Below are positions 9,162-16,671 of a stretch of 64,000 nt of DNA, in pieces. The translations under genes and the position numbers were made by a program. This DNA is from Pseudomonas tolaasii NCPPB 2192 (GTDB lineage: Bacteria > Pseudomonadota > Gammaproteobacteria > Pseudomonadales > Pseudomonadaceae). Under the pieces are notes generated by a model. It was not told the origin of the DNA and ran no database searches. It saw nothing but the letters and a program-made list of their open reading frames with translations. The stretch is from assembly GCF_002813445.1 (NCBI RefSeq), contig NZ_PHHD01000001.1:2356001-2420000 (forward strand). The letters are read 5' to 3'. How positions within the stretch are numbered: the stretch's first letter is position 1; every line of letters begins with the position of its first letter.

Positions 9162-9503
9162 TCAGCGAAGCAGGCGTTCGTCGAAGGCGTGTAGATCGGC
9201 AAGCGACAGTATTCGGCTGAGTGTGCGCTCGAGCACGCTGCGTTGGCTGGGCAGGTGGTGCCAGATAACCAGTGCACCCTGAGTATCGAGGTAGGCAAAG
9301 CAGCCGTCGAATGCCACGGCCTGTTCAAAACGCCGTTCCAGCACACGCTGCAACTGCCCGGGGCGCAATGCCTCGCGGGCGATCTGTACGCATAGACCCT
9401 GGCGTGCGCCTGCGTTTTTCACGCACAGCTGGATGCCCGGGCAGAGCTGCTGGTGAGCGGCTTCGCCGTCCACCAGCCTGTCCAGGAATGCCTGGCGATT
9501 CAC
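9162..9503 (-). CDS. hrpV: HrpV-like T3SS regulator (HrpS-binding anti-activator)
   Basis: A 113-residue protein at the hrpV position, last gene after hrcC-hrpT as in P. syringae. There HrpV binds and inhibits the activator HrpS, and HrpG relieves this. The GTG at 9503 is preferred because the longer frame would run through hrpT; the upstream signal is weak. The segment around residues 70-85 (FDGCFAYLDTQGALVIWHH) fits a CesT-type chaperone fold, though similarity is low. Its stop abuts the hrcU stop. Confidence 0.75.
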   Translation of the reverse strand: MNRQAFLDRLVDGEAAHQQLCPGIQLCVKNAGARQGLCVQIAREALRPGQLQRVLERRFEQAVAFDGCFAYLDTQGALVIWHHLPSQRSVLERTLSRILSLADLHAFDERLLR

Positions 9504-9528
9504 GTTATTACCCGGCAACCCAGCGTCC

Positions 9529-9729
9529 TCAGCGTTCCAGTGAAATCGTTTGATGGTCCGCGCGCTCCGCGCTCGGGCCGGCATCCACCCGCATGTGGGG
9601 TGGCCACCAGACCACCAGCTTGTCAGCGCTCGATTGCGGGCGAGAGCATGAGTCGCCTTTGCAGGTTGCGGTGCAGCCGGCAAGAAGCAATACCGCGCCG
9701 AGCAGAAGGGGGTACATCACTGTTTTCAT
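9529..9729 (-). CDS. hrpT: Small T3SS outer-membrane lipoprotein HrpT
   Basis: 66 residues with a type II signal peptide and lipobox LLAGC at residues 15-19, followed by a short Cys- and Ser-containing tail. HrpT lies between hrcC and hrpV in Hrp1 clusters and is thought to act as a pilotin-like helper for secretin assembly. Its ATG overlaps the hrcC stop (ATGA), so translation is likely coupled to the secretin. Confidence 0.85.
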   Translation of the reverse strand: MKTVMYPLLLGAVLLLAGCTATCKGDSCSRPQSSADKLVVWWPPHMRVDAGPSAERADHQTISLER

Positions 9730-11864
9730 GGGGTGGTCTTCTTGAGGGGAGTGATGAGAGACGGGCGCGTCACGCCGATGTGTTCATCTTTCACGACGGG
9801 GCGCATGGCGATGAATACTTCCGCCTCTTCCCCGGGTTTGAGCCAGGCGCGTGGCCACACGCTGACCGCCAGGGTCTGCGAGTTGCTGCACTCTTTTTCA
9901 TCGATGCGAACATTGCGTTTGATCGTGTTGCGCAGCACCACGACCGCCACGTTGAACTGTGAGCCTTCATACCATTGGCTGCGTTCGGTGTTGAGTGCCA
10001 GCACGTCGCGTGTGGTGCACAGGGTGTTTAACGCCAGGGGCATCGGCCCGGCCTTGAAGCCATCAGGTACTTGCCCACTGACAAGACGTGCCAGCGTGCC
10101 GGTGATGTCGCTGCGTTTGATTTCCGGCGAGTGAGGGGCCAGGCGACGTGCCAGGGGTTTGAGGGCCGCCTGCAATTCAGCCTGGTCCTCCTGGGGCAAA
10201 TAGCGTGAAGGGTCGGCCTGATCACCGATAACGCGCGGCGTAATGATGAACAACCGTTCGCGCCGGCTGTTCTGCCGTTCAGCCGAGGAGAACAGCGCCT
10301 TGCCCAGCAGTGGAATGTCCCCCAGCAGCGGCACCTTGGTTCGCTTGTCGGTGTTGTTGGTGACGTGGAACCCACCGACGACCAGTGAGCGTTTTTCCGC
10401 CATGACCGCTTGGGTGCTGACCTTGCCCCGGCGCACATCCAGGTCGCGGAATGAGGGCGTGGCGTCGTCAAAATTACCGTCCTCAATGTCTACCACCAGG
10501 TTGATCTGGTGGCTGCCGCGGCTGGTGATAACCCTGGGCACCACTTGAAAGCTGGTGCCCACAGTGACAGGCAAGATGGTCGCGTTTTCTGTGCCGGCTT
10601 CCAGATACCGGGTGCGGTTGAAGTCGATGACGGCCGGCTGGTTTTCAAGGGTGAGCACCGACGGGTTGGAGACCAGCGTCGCCAGGCCGCGGGCTTCCAG
10701 GGCGCGTACGGCTGCGATGAAACCGTCGCGGTTGGCGATGAGCAACTGGGATGTGGCGCCGGGGGCGACGCTGGCGCCGCGAAACCGACTGTTTTGAAAC
10801 CCCCAGGTGACGCCGAACTCGTTCAACTGCGTGCGTTCGATATCGAGAATGATGGCGTCGATCTCTACCAGTTTTCGCGCCACGTCGAGTTGAGTAATCA
10901 ACTCGCGGTACATCGTTTGGCGCTCGGGCAGGTCGTAAATCAGAATCGCGTTATTGCGAACATCGGCCTCGACCCTGATTCGGCTGGTGCCCACTGGCGC
11001 GCGCGGGGTCAGCGTTGCGCCGGTTGCCAACTGCCCTGAGGCTGCCGAGGCCCCTGTTATCTGGTCCAGCAGTGGGTTGCCCAACCGCGGCAGGTTGGGC
11101 GTGGCCAGGGTGGTTTGTGACTGCGCAGCGGACGATCGGCTCGCGCTTGAGGGCTCGGAGGCGCTACGGGGTTCGAGTAAACCGCGCAGCATGCTGGCGA
11201 TGCCGGGGATGGTCAGCTTTTCGCCGCGGTAATCCACGACGCGGTCGGCCGCATTGGCGAATTTCAGCGGGAAGGTCAATACGTTCTGCTTTTCATCCGG
11301 CGTACGACGCTGGCTGCTGAACTGCTTGATCTGTTCGATATAGCGCTTGGGGCCTGAGATCAGCACGACGCCGTCTTCAGGCAATTCGCCCCAACCAAAA
11401 CGGCTGTCGAGCAGGCCGATATCAGTCAGGGCCTGCTTGAGGTCGGAGAGGGTCTCGGGGGAGACCTCCAGGCGTGCCGACTCCTGCTGATCCAGGGTGC
11501 TGATATACAGCGTGTTGTTGTACAGATACCACTGGAAGCGGTGCTCTACGCCAAGCCTGTCGAGCATTGATTGCGGGGTGTTGGCGCGTATCTTGCCATT
11601 CACGACGCCTTCCAGCAGGCCTTCGACCTGAAGCTGAATGCCAAAGGTCTGGGCGAAATCTTCCAGGACTTCTCGCAGCGGCTTGTACTGGGCTTCATAG
11701 GCGTAAGCGGTATTTTTCCATTCCGATGGAATCGCCGCCTGTGTGGCCCCCCATGGCAGCAATAACCACGGCAGCGCCAGCAGGGATCGCCAACCCGCTC
11801 GGCGGTGGATGTCAGCAGGCGAGCCCGCGCGCAAGCGAGTCTGCCTGTGGTTTTCGTTATACAT
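9726..11864 (-). CDS. hrcC: T3SS outer-membrane secretin HrcC (SctC)
   Basis: 712 residues from the ATG at 11864. It has a basic N-terminus and a hydrophobic signal segment (about residues 25-43), N-terminal ring domains, a Ser/Ala-rich linker near residue 240 and a secretin core (segments such as VEIDAIILDIERTQLNEFGV and LPLLGDIPLLGKALF). The C-terminal extension after about residue 590 is typical of HrcC. It forms the outer-membrane ring. A longer frame to 11957 exists but lacks support because the signal peptide begins after the chosen start. Confidence 0.95.
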   Translation of the reverse strand: MYNENHRQTRLRAGSPADIHRRAGWRSLLALPWLLLPWGATQAAIPSEWKNTAYAYEAQYKPLREVLEDFAQTFGIQLQVEGLLEGVVNGKIRANTPQSMLDRLGVEHRFQWYLYNNTLYISTLDQQESARLEVSPETLSDLKQALTDIGLLDSRFGWGELPEDGVVLISGPKRYIEQIKQFSSQRRTPDEKQNVLTFPLKFANAADRVVDYRGEKLTIPGIASMLRGLLEPRSASEPSSASRSSAAQSQTTLATPNLPRLGNPLLDQITGASAASGQLATGATLTPRAPVGTSRIRVEADVRNNAILIYDLPERQTMYRELITQLDVARKLVEIDAIILDIERTQLNEFGVTWGFQNSRFRGASVAPGATSQLLIANRDGFIAAVRALEARGLATLVSNPSVLTLENQPAVIDFNRTRYLEAGTENATILPVTVGTSFQVVPRVITSRGSHQINLVVDIEDGNFDDATPSFRDLDVRRGKVSTQAVMAEKRSLVVGGFHVTNNTDKRTKVPLLGDIPLLGKALFSSAERQNSRRERLFIITPRVIGDQADPSRYLPQEDQAELQAALKPLARRLAPHSPEIKRSDITGTLARLVSGQVPDGFKAGPMPLALNTLCTTRDVLALNTERSQWYEGSQFNVAVVVLRNTIKRNVRIDEKECSNSQTLAVSVWPRAWLKPGEEAEVFIAMRPVVKDEHIGVTRPSLITPLKKTTP

Positions 11865-11878
11865 AGAGGTTTCTCGGA

Positions 11879-12273
11879 TTAGTAAGGCTGCGGGCTCAGG
11901 AGCCTGGGAATGGACGTGTGGGCGGGTTTTGTCAGGCGTACAGCCATGGCTCGCCAACTGTCCCGTTGGTTAAGCAGTGACTCCAGCTCCGCCAGCAATT
12001 GCTCATGGCTGCTACTCGGCGACAGGGTTTGCAGCAACCAGAGCGCGCCATCTTCGGGTGCAATGGCGAGCGCTCCTTTAAAGTGGTTCAGGCTGCTGTA
12101 CCCCAGGCGCATCCAGGTATGCAGGTGTGAAGGGCTGGGGGGGGGGGCTCAGTCAGTTGGGCGCCGAGCACAAAGGCGGCGGCTTGACGTTGCAGAGAGA
12201 TCTTGCTGTTGTCCTCATACAACGTGAGCTGGGTCTGTGTGCCCTGCGCCCAACGAATAACCCGCTCGCTCAC
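11879..12273 (-). pseudogene. hrpG: hrpG (T3SS chaperone-like regulator), frameshifted at an 11-C tract
   Basis: Between hrpF and hrcC lie two pieces of one gene. The first starts at GTG 12273, preceded by GAGG at five bases, and codes for about 42 residues. It then enters a run of 11 C (minus strand) and ends early, giving 61 residues. The second, in another frame, encodes the remaining 80 or so residues (LHTWMRLGYSSLNHFKGAL onward to 11879). With 9 or 12 C the pieces join into a protein of 130-131 residues, close to the HrpG size in P. syringae. There HrpG binds HrpV and frees HrpS. As written, HrpG would not be made full length. The cause may be tract slippage, a fixed mutation or a sequence error. 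Confidence 0.85.
12137..12147 (-). repeat. Homopolymer of 11 C (G on plus strand) inside hrpG
   Basis: Eleven consecutive G on the plus strand, the longest homopolymer I noticed in the window. It lies in codons about 43-46 of hrpG and encodes the proline run. Its length sets whether hrpG is in frame: 9 or 12 is in frame, 10 and 11 are out of frame. Tracts of this length slip readily during replication and also in sequencing. Confidence 0.95.
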
Positions 12274-12274
12274 A

Positions 12275-12496
12275 TCAGCCTCGCAGACTGTCGATGGCCG
12301 TTTTGATAATGAGATGGTTGGCACGGTCATGTTCAAACAGCGCATTGTGGGCGTTGTGCAATTTGTAATAGGACTCATAAAAGGCGCGTATGTCGCCTGA
12401 CGCGATGTCCGGGTCATTGAGCATCGAGTCATATTGGCTTTTGGTGGTTTTTACATCGCCCACTATCTGTTTTCTCAACGTGGCGTATTCAGTCAT
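12275..12496 (-). CDS. hrpF: Small T3SS protein HrpF
   Basis: A 73-residue hydrophilic protein at the head of the hrpC-type operon, as in P. syringae where HrpF is a short protein required for T3SS function. The sequence is mainly helical with no signal peptide. A GGAG-like ribosome-binding site precedes the ATG at 12496, and a hrp box lies 27 bases upstream. HrpG starts two bases after its stop. The family has little sequence signature, so position matters. Confidence 0.78.
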   Translation of the reverse strand: MTEYATLRKQIVGDVKTTKSQYDSMLNDPDIASGDIRAFYESYYKLHNAHNALFEHDRANHLIIKTAIDSLRG

Positions 12497-12522
12497 GGCA
12501 ATTACTCCGGCTGTGTTCGACC

Positions 12523-12551
12523 TGGGTGGTCAGTGAGGGGGCATCAGTTCC
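12523..12551 (-). promoter_or_regulatory. hrp box (HrpL sigma-factor promoter) for hrpF-hrpG-hrcC-hrpT-hrpV
   Basis: On the minus strand the site reads GGAACT-N16-CCACCCA, which fits the HrpL consensus GGAACC-N15/16-CCACNNA with one mismatch in the -35 part. It sits between the hrpE stop and the hrpF start, at the expected place for the hrpC-type operon promoter. It implies that an HrpL-type ECF sigma factor is encoded elsewhere, probably just left of this window. Confidence 0.8.
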
Positions 12552-12567
12552 AAAGTGTTTCTGTTAT

Positions 12568-13206
12568 TCAACGGTTCCTGGGCGGTTGCCACTCATAAAC
12601 ATCCGGGGCGGATGGGGCATCGGGTACGGCATGTTTTTGTTGCGTCAGCAATAAGCTGAACATTGAAGCCCAGTCGATACGGAAATCGCCTTCATCGGTT
12701 TTGAGCACCAGGGTCTGTGGACGGATCGTGTCGTCGGAGCGAAGCATCCACAGGGTGGCGTGGGGAGGCGCAAGGAGTGACTCCAGGGCGTTCAACTCAT
12801 CGGGATGGCAGAGCAGGGTCGCTTCAACAGGGGGCAACTGGCTCGCCAACAGTTGTTTAAGCATGACCGTCAACCGTTGCTGGTCGGGTACCTCGCCGAG
12901 CAGATAACGGATCACATTATTCGTGACGGTGGTCGCGTACTGTTCCAGCGCGTGGCTCATCGACTGGCGCTCACGCTCCCAGCGGTCGAGTTGAGCCTCG
13001 GCGCGTCGCCAGAACGCCACGCTCGCCTCTTCAAGCAGGGCTTCACGCTGCTGTTCGGCCTGATGCAAGTGCTCCTCGGCCTGGGCTTTTGCGCGCTCCA
13101 ATAATGAGCTGGCCTGGTTGCTGTCTTCGAGCATCTGGCGCGGAATGAGCGTGTGTGGCACCGAGGATGGCGAGGTGTGTAATTCAAGTTTTCGACGGCA
13201 TAACAT
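12568..13206 (-). CDS. hrpE: T3SS ATPase stator HrpE (SctL/HrcL)
   Basis: 212 residues from ATG 13206. The N-terminus has an MLCRRKLEL-type start, followed by a long charged helical region (about residues 28-90, rich in Gln, Glu and Arg) and a globular C-terminus, the layout of SctL/FliH stator proteins that link the ATPase to the sorting platform. A longer frame would overlap hrpD throughout and is rejected. It overlaps the hrpD 3' end by 23 bases. Confidence 0.87.
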   Translation of the reverse strand: MLCRRKLELHTSPSSVPHTLIPRQMLEDSNQASSLLERAKAQAEEHLHQAEQQREALLEEASVAFWRRAEAQLDRWERERQSMSHALEQYATTVTNNVIRYLLGEVPDQQRLTVMLKQLLASQLPPVEATLLCHPDELNALESLLAPPHATLWMLRSDDTIRPQTLVLKTDEGDFRIDWASMFSLLLTQQKHAVPDAPSAPDVYEWQPPRNR

Positions 13207-13759
13207 CGTCTGTATCCAGGTTGTTTGAATCGGTGGGCGCGCCGTTGGCCGGAAGTGTTGTGATACGCCACACCACCGCTTGCCAGAGCGTGTCGAGCCG
13301 AATGTGCGTGTCATGGAAGAAACGCTCATTCTTTTCCAGGTCAAGCACCCGCTGGCGCGCAAAGCGCAACCTCAGACGTTGCCAGGTAGCGGGTTCGACC
13401 CATAGGCGCAGCAGGTGTAATGCGGCATCGTCATAAAGTGGCAGGGTGTTGGGGGGAAGGGCTTTCGAGAAGCGCCTGCACCAGAGTTGCTCGTCTTCAG
13501 GCAGAAAGCTTGCTGCAGTGTTGTGGCTGATGTAGTCAACGAGTGTCAGCGCCCGGTCAAGTGCTTGCTCTGATACCTGAGTCAGCCGCAGTACGGTAGT
13601 ACTGAGCGGCGGAGCCAGGCAGGGCGATATGCCAAGCATGGCACTGGCCGATACGTGGTGGCTGCGATACAGCGTCTCTGGCGAGAAACGGCCCCAATCC
13701 GCGTGTGCGGTTAGCCAGGGGAAAGCCCACCATCGTGCCCAAGCCAAAGCGTCATTCAT
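13184..13759 (-). CDS. hrpD: T3SS accessory protein HrpD (SctK-like)
   Basis: 191 residues from ATG 13759. Many Trp and Arg residues and an N-terminal WWAFPWLTAH segment resemble the HrpD/OrgA/YscK group, which links SctD to the sorting platform. No membrane segments are seen. It overlaps hrcJ by eight bases and hrpE by 23, in the same order as P. syringae hrcJ-hrpD-hrpE. Sequence conservation in this family is weak, so the call depends mostly on synteny. Confidence 0.8.
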   Translation of the reverse strand: MNDALAWARWWAFPWLTAHADWGRFSPETLYRSHHVSASAMLGISPCLAPPLSTTVLRLTQVSEQALDRALTLVDYISHNTAASFLPEDEQLWCRRFSKALPPNTLPLYDDAALHLLRLWVEPATWQRLRLRFARQRVLDLEKNERFFHDTHIRLDTLWQAVVWRITTLPANGAPTDSNNLDTDDVMPSKT

Positions 13760-14573
13760 GCGGCGAAGGGCGAACGGACGGCGATAAGGGAACGGCGGGT
13801 TCTGCACTGAGCCCAGCGTGTGAACGTCGCTGTTTGCGCTTTTGCCAGAACACTGCGAAGGCAACTGCCCCCGCGATCAACGCGAGCAGCAACACCACCA
13901 TGGCGTTACGCCAATAAACGAACTGGTTCTCGGGCATCAGGAACGGCCCGAAGTGGGTCAGGGGGCGTTGTTCCTGAAGCGCAGTTGCAGGGACAAATAC
14001 CACCGTCAGTTTTTGTGAGTTGTCTACCGCCGTGGCCATCCCCGGAATACTGCTGGCCACCATTCTGCGTACCCGGCCACGAATGTTGTCGGGCTCAAGG
14101 CGCGGGTCGTGCTTGATGAAGACAGATGCGGATGCAGGCTGTACAGGTTCGCCGGGCGCTATGCGCTCGGGTAGCACCACATGCACTCGGGCGACGATGA
14201 CGCCGTCTATTTTGGACAGGGTGGCCTCAAGTTCCTGAGACAGCGCATAAATGTAACGGGCTCGTTCTTCGAGAGGCGTGGAAATGACGCCTTCCTTGCG
14301 GAAGGTATCGCCCATGGTGGCGCGTTTGGGTTTGGGAAGCCCTACTGCATCCAGCACACGTACAGCACCGCCGATATCGGCGGCGTCCACACGAACAATC
14401 ACGCCATCCTTGGCTGGTACTTTTTGCGCACGGATATGCTTGTCCGCCAGTTCTGCGATGATTTCATTGGCTTCTTGCTCCGAGAGTTGGCGATGAAGCT
14501 CGACACTGTCGCTGCAGCCGGTCAGCAAACAAACCAACGTCAAGAGGAAGGCGCTGAGCAAGGGACGAGTCAT
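13752..14573 (-). CDS. hrcJ: T3SS inner-membrane ring lipoprotein HrcJ (SctJ)
   Basis: 273 residues with a lipoprotein signal peptide and lipobox LLTGC, acylated Cys at residue 20. Two periplasmic ring-building motifs follow (YscJ/FliF-type; VHVVLPER near residue 130 is typical), then one transmembrane segment at about 216-236 and a basic cytoplasmic tail. It forms the inner ring with HrpQ. It starts seven bases after the hrpB stop. Confidence 0.96.
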   Translation of the reverse strand: MTRPLLSAFLLTLVCLLTGCSDSVELHRQLSEQEANEIIAELADKHIRAQKVPAKDGVIVRVDAADIGGAVRVLDAVGLPKPKRATMGDTFRKEGVISTPLEERARYIYALSQELEATLSKIDGVIVARVHVVLPERIAPGEPVQPASASVFIKHDPRLEPDNIRGRVRRMVASSIPGMATAVDNSQKLTVVFVPATALQEQRPLTHFGPFLMPENQFVYWRNAMVVLLLALIAGAVAFAVFWQKRKQRRSHAGLSAEPAVPLSPSVRPSPHE

Positions 14574-14579
14574 GATTAC

Positions 14580-14945
14580 CTACTGCAGGTTGGAGATCTT
14601 TTCGACGCACTGAATCACTGAGCCACAGCTTTTTACCAATACCTGTGTCGTCAACAGGGCGTTGGAGATCATGAGTGGATAGTCGCCTTTGGCTTTTTCA
14701 TCCTTCCCTGTACTTAACGCCCGCATACTTTTAGCCATACGCTTTTTCGACAGGTCCAGTTGCTCTGACGCCATCGTTAAAATGTTTGCCAGCTGTGCTT
14801 GATTTGGACCGGTTGTAGATGTATTGCCAGCGGACAATGCCGTGACAAAAAAATCGATGTCTGCCGTCCTCCCGGCGGTGTCATGTTCATTGGCGCTGCG
14901 TGTAGAGGAAAAGGAAGTCGACTTTTTCTGAAGGTCTATTTGCAT
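14580..14945 (-). CDS. hrpB: T3SS inner rod protein HrpB (SctI)
   Basis: 121 residues, Ser/Thr-rich at the N-terminus, with a conserved-looking C-terminal helix (segment MRALSTGKDEKAKGDYPLMI near residue 80, then VLVKSCGSVIQCVEKISNLQ at the end), typical of inner rod/SctI proteins that connect the export gate to the pilus. It precedes hrcJ as in P. syringae. There is no hrpZ harpin gene between it and hrpA. Confidence 0.82.
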   Translation of the reverse strand: MQIDLQKKSTSFSSTRSANEHDTAGRTADIDFFVTALSAGNTSTTGPNQAQLANILTMASEQLDLSKKRMAKSMRALSTGKDEKAKGDYPLMISNALLTTQVLVKSCGSVIQCVEKISNLQ

Positions 14946-14965
14946 GGTAAGTCCCTCTATAGGGA

Positions 14966-14998
14966 ATGGCCTCTTCCATTGAAAACAGAAGAGGCCAT
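14966..14998 (-). repeat. Perfect 11-bp hairpin directly after hrpA
   Basis: ATGGCCTCTTC and its exact complement are separated by an 11-base loop, beginning five bases after the hrpA stop and ending 21 bases before hrpB. No strong U-run follows, so it is more likely an mRNA-stabilising or partial termination hairpin than a full terminator. It could keep pilin mRNA abundant relative to downstream genes. Confidence 0.7.
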
Positions 14999-15002
14999 CG
15001 TG

Positions 15003-15203
15003 TTAGCGTGCGGTGCCGTAAGCGTCTTTAAGACCTTGGCCAAAAGTAACTTTGCGTTTTACTTCGGCTGTCTCGATAGAGTCCTTGACTTGCTGTTCAC
15101 CGATGGCGCGCAGCTGTGCTACGGAGTCATTGGCCCCCGAATTGCCGGAACCCAGAGAATTAAAGAGGTTGCTGAGACCGCCGAGGCCGCTTATACCAGA
15201 CAT
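15003..15203 (-). CDS. hrpA: Hrp pilus subunit, HrpA-like (SctF)
   Basis: A 66-residue protein from ATG 15203 with no signal peptide, a Gly/Ser/Asn-rich N-terminal third and an amphipathic helical C-terminal half rich in Lys, Glu and Val. This is the usual form of needle or Hrp pilin subunits. It is first after a near-perfect hrp box and is followed by hrpB-hrcJ, exactly the hrpA slot. It is much shorter than P. syringae HrpA (about 110 residues). No sequence match can be claimed by eye, so the identity is from context. Confidence 0.72.
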   Translation of the reverse strand: MSGISGLGGLSNLFNSLGSGNSGANDSVAQLRAIGEQQVKDSIETAEVKRKVTFGQGLKDAYGTAR

Positions 15204-15324
15204 AGGGTTACTCCCATTAAGTTGATGATCTGAAACCGTTGTTTTCTGATCCGCACCCCGTACTTGAGGAGTACGTAAAAGAGCACCAAGCCATCTCAAG
15301 GCTGAAATAACTTTTTGCATATAT

Positions 15325-15353
15325 TGCGTGGTCAATGGCGAGAGGGTGGTTCC
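15325..15353 (-). promoter_or_regulatory. hrp box (HrpL promoter) upstream of hrpA
   Basis: On the minus strand the site is GGAACC-N16-CCACGCA, an exact match to the HrpL consensus GGAACC-N15/16-CCACNNA. It lies about 120 bases upstream of the hrpA ATG, leaving a long 5' untranslated leader, and drives hrpA-hrpB-hrcJ-hrpD-hrpE. Confidence 0.92.
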
Positions 15354-15394
15354 AGATTCTGTTTGCTGCGTTGTTTCTAATTGTATCGAGGGTT

Positions 15395-16345
15395 TTACTC
15401 TTGTAACTTTGCGCCGTGAGATGAAGCAAGGGGTATCGCCAACTGTTTCATTCGATAATAAAGCGTGCGTTTGGCAACGCCCAATTCCAGGCTGACCGCG
15501 TCCACGCTATAGTCGTGACGGTGCAGCGAGTCTTCAATTAATGACTTTTCTATTTGTTGCAGGCGCTCCTTCAGGCCTTTGTCTTCCTGTGTCAGCAGGG
15601 GCGCTTGTTTTGGAAGAGGGGTCAAGCCCAATACAAAGCGTTTGGCGGTAGAGCGCAGCTCGCGCACGTTGCCCTGCCAGGGGTGGCACAGCAACTCCTG
15701 CAGCAGGGCGCTGGAGGGTTGTGGAGCAGGGCACTTGAAGTAATCCGCTTCCTGGCGAACCATGCTCAAGAACATCGGTGTGATGCGCTCACGCCTGTTG
15801 CGCAGGGCGGGTAATCCGATATTCACGACGCTCAGGCGAAAGTACAGATCACGCCGGAAGGTGCCTTGCTCGACCATTTCATGCAAGGACTGCTGGGCGG
15901 ACGCGATGACGCGCATATCCACCGCAATGAAGCGGGTCGACCCCAGGCGCTCCACACCCCGGGCTTCCAGTACTCGCAATAGCTTGGCTTGCAGTGAGAG
16001 CGGCATGCTGTCGATTTCATCCAGGTACAACGTGCCAAGGTGAGCCGTTTCAATAACGCCTGCCCGGGACTGCACCGCACCGGTATAGGCGCCGCTGTTG
16101 ACGCCGAAGAGCTGACTCTCTGCGAGGCTTTCCGGGATGGCGGCACAATTGACCGCCACGAAGTTGCCCCGCCGACCGGACATGCGATGGATTCGTTGCG
16201 CCAAGGTGTCCTTGCCGGTACCCGTTTCCCCCAGGAGCAGAATGTCGACATTGAGTGCTGCTGTGGCGTTGAGTGTGTTTTCGATTTCCCTGTCTTCAAT
16301 CAGCGGGACATCGGAATCACTTTCCTGCGGGTAGGCGGCCGACAT
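15395..16345 (-). CDS. hrpS: Sigma-54 enhancer-binding activator of the T3SS, HrpS/RspR-like
   Basis: 316 residues with no receiver domain: the AAA+ sigma-54 interaction domain starts almost at once. Walker A GETGTGKD is at residues 39-46, the sigma-54 contact loop GAYTGA at 85-90 and Walker B LYLDEID near 106-112. A Fis-type helix-turn-helix is at the C-terminus (about 282-306). This is the HrpR/HrpS architecture; those proteins activate hrpL with RpoN. P. syringae has hrpR and hrpS side by side, but here only one gene exists, in the hrpS position next to hrpA. Confidence 0.88.
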   Translation of the reverse strand: MSAAYPQESDSDVPLIEDREIENTLNATAALNVDILLLGETGTGKDTLAQRIHRMSGRRGNFVAVNCAAIPESLAESQLFGVNSGAYTGAVQSRAGVIETAHLGTLYLDEIDSMPLSLQAKLLRVLEARGVERLGSTRFIAVDMRVIASAQQSLHEMVEQGTFRRDLYFRLSVVNIGLPALRNRRERITPMFLSMVRQEADYFKCPAPQPSSALLQELLCHPWQGNVRELRSTAKRFVLGLTPLPKQAPLLTQEDKGLKERLQQIEKSLIEDSLHRHDYSVDAVSLELGVAKRTLYYRMKQLAIPLASSHGAKLQE

Positions 16346-16671
16346 TTTTCAATGACTTCACTGTAGTGGAACGTTATTTTGCGGGGTTGAAGTACGGCGC
16401 AATTTAACCACGCCGTCACGGCTGTTTAAGTAAGAAAACTCCTGGATTTATTGAGGGTTTTCGCATGTTTTAATGATAAAAAATAACGCTCAAAGCCCTG
16501 ACCTACTGCGTAGGACTAAACCTGAAATTCCAGGGATTAGTGAGTGATTAATATTGCAGGCAAATTCGTCTATTGGCATTCAACAGTGGCTGGCTTTAAA
16601 AACAGCGCCCACAAAAAAGCCGATGCAGTGCATCGGCTTTTTATCGTGGCGGTCAATACCGCGGGCGGCAT
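16346..16671. other. AT-rich intergenic region between the T3SS activator and ychF
   Basis: 326 bases without a convincing gene, more AT-rich than its surroundings. It must hold the promoter of the hrpS-like gene. It contains a perfect 13-base inverted repeat CCTACTGCGTAGG (16502-16514), which could be a regulator site, and the ychF terminator at its right end. It marks the right boundary of the T3SS cluster against conserved core genes. Confidence 0.7.
16613..16642 (-). terminator. Rho-independent terminator of ychF
   Basis: GCCGATGCA and TGCATCGGC form a strong stem flanked by an A-run on the left and a T-run on the right, so it can act in both directions. It begins about 30 bases after the ychF stop on the minus strand. 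Confidence 0.88.

Noticed and set aside
14966..14998. Hairpin after hrpA as a full Rho-independent terminator
   Set aside because: No U-run follows the stem, and hrpB, hrcJ and the rest lack another visible promoter, so read-through is needed.
16346..16671. A possible small RNA gene in the AT-rich gap
   Set aside because: The only strong terminator there belongs to ychF, and no promoter-to-terminator unit can be shown by eye.
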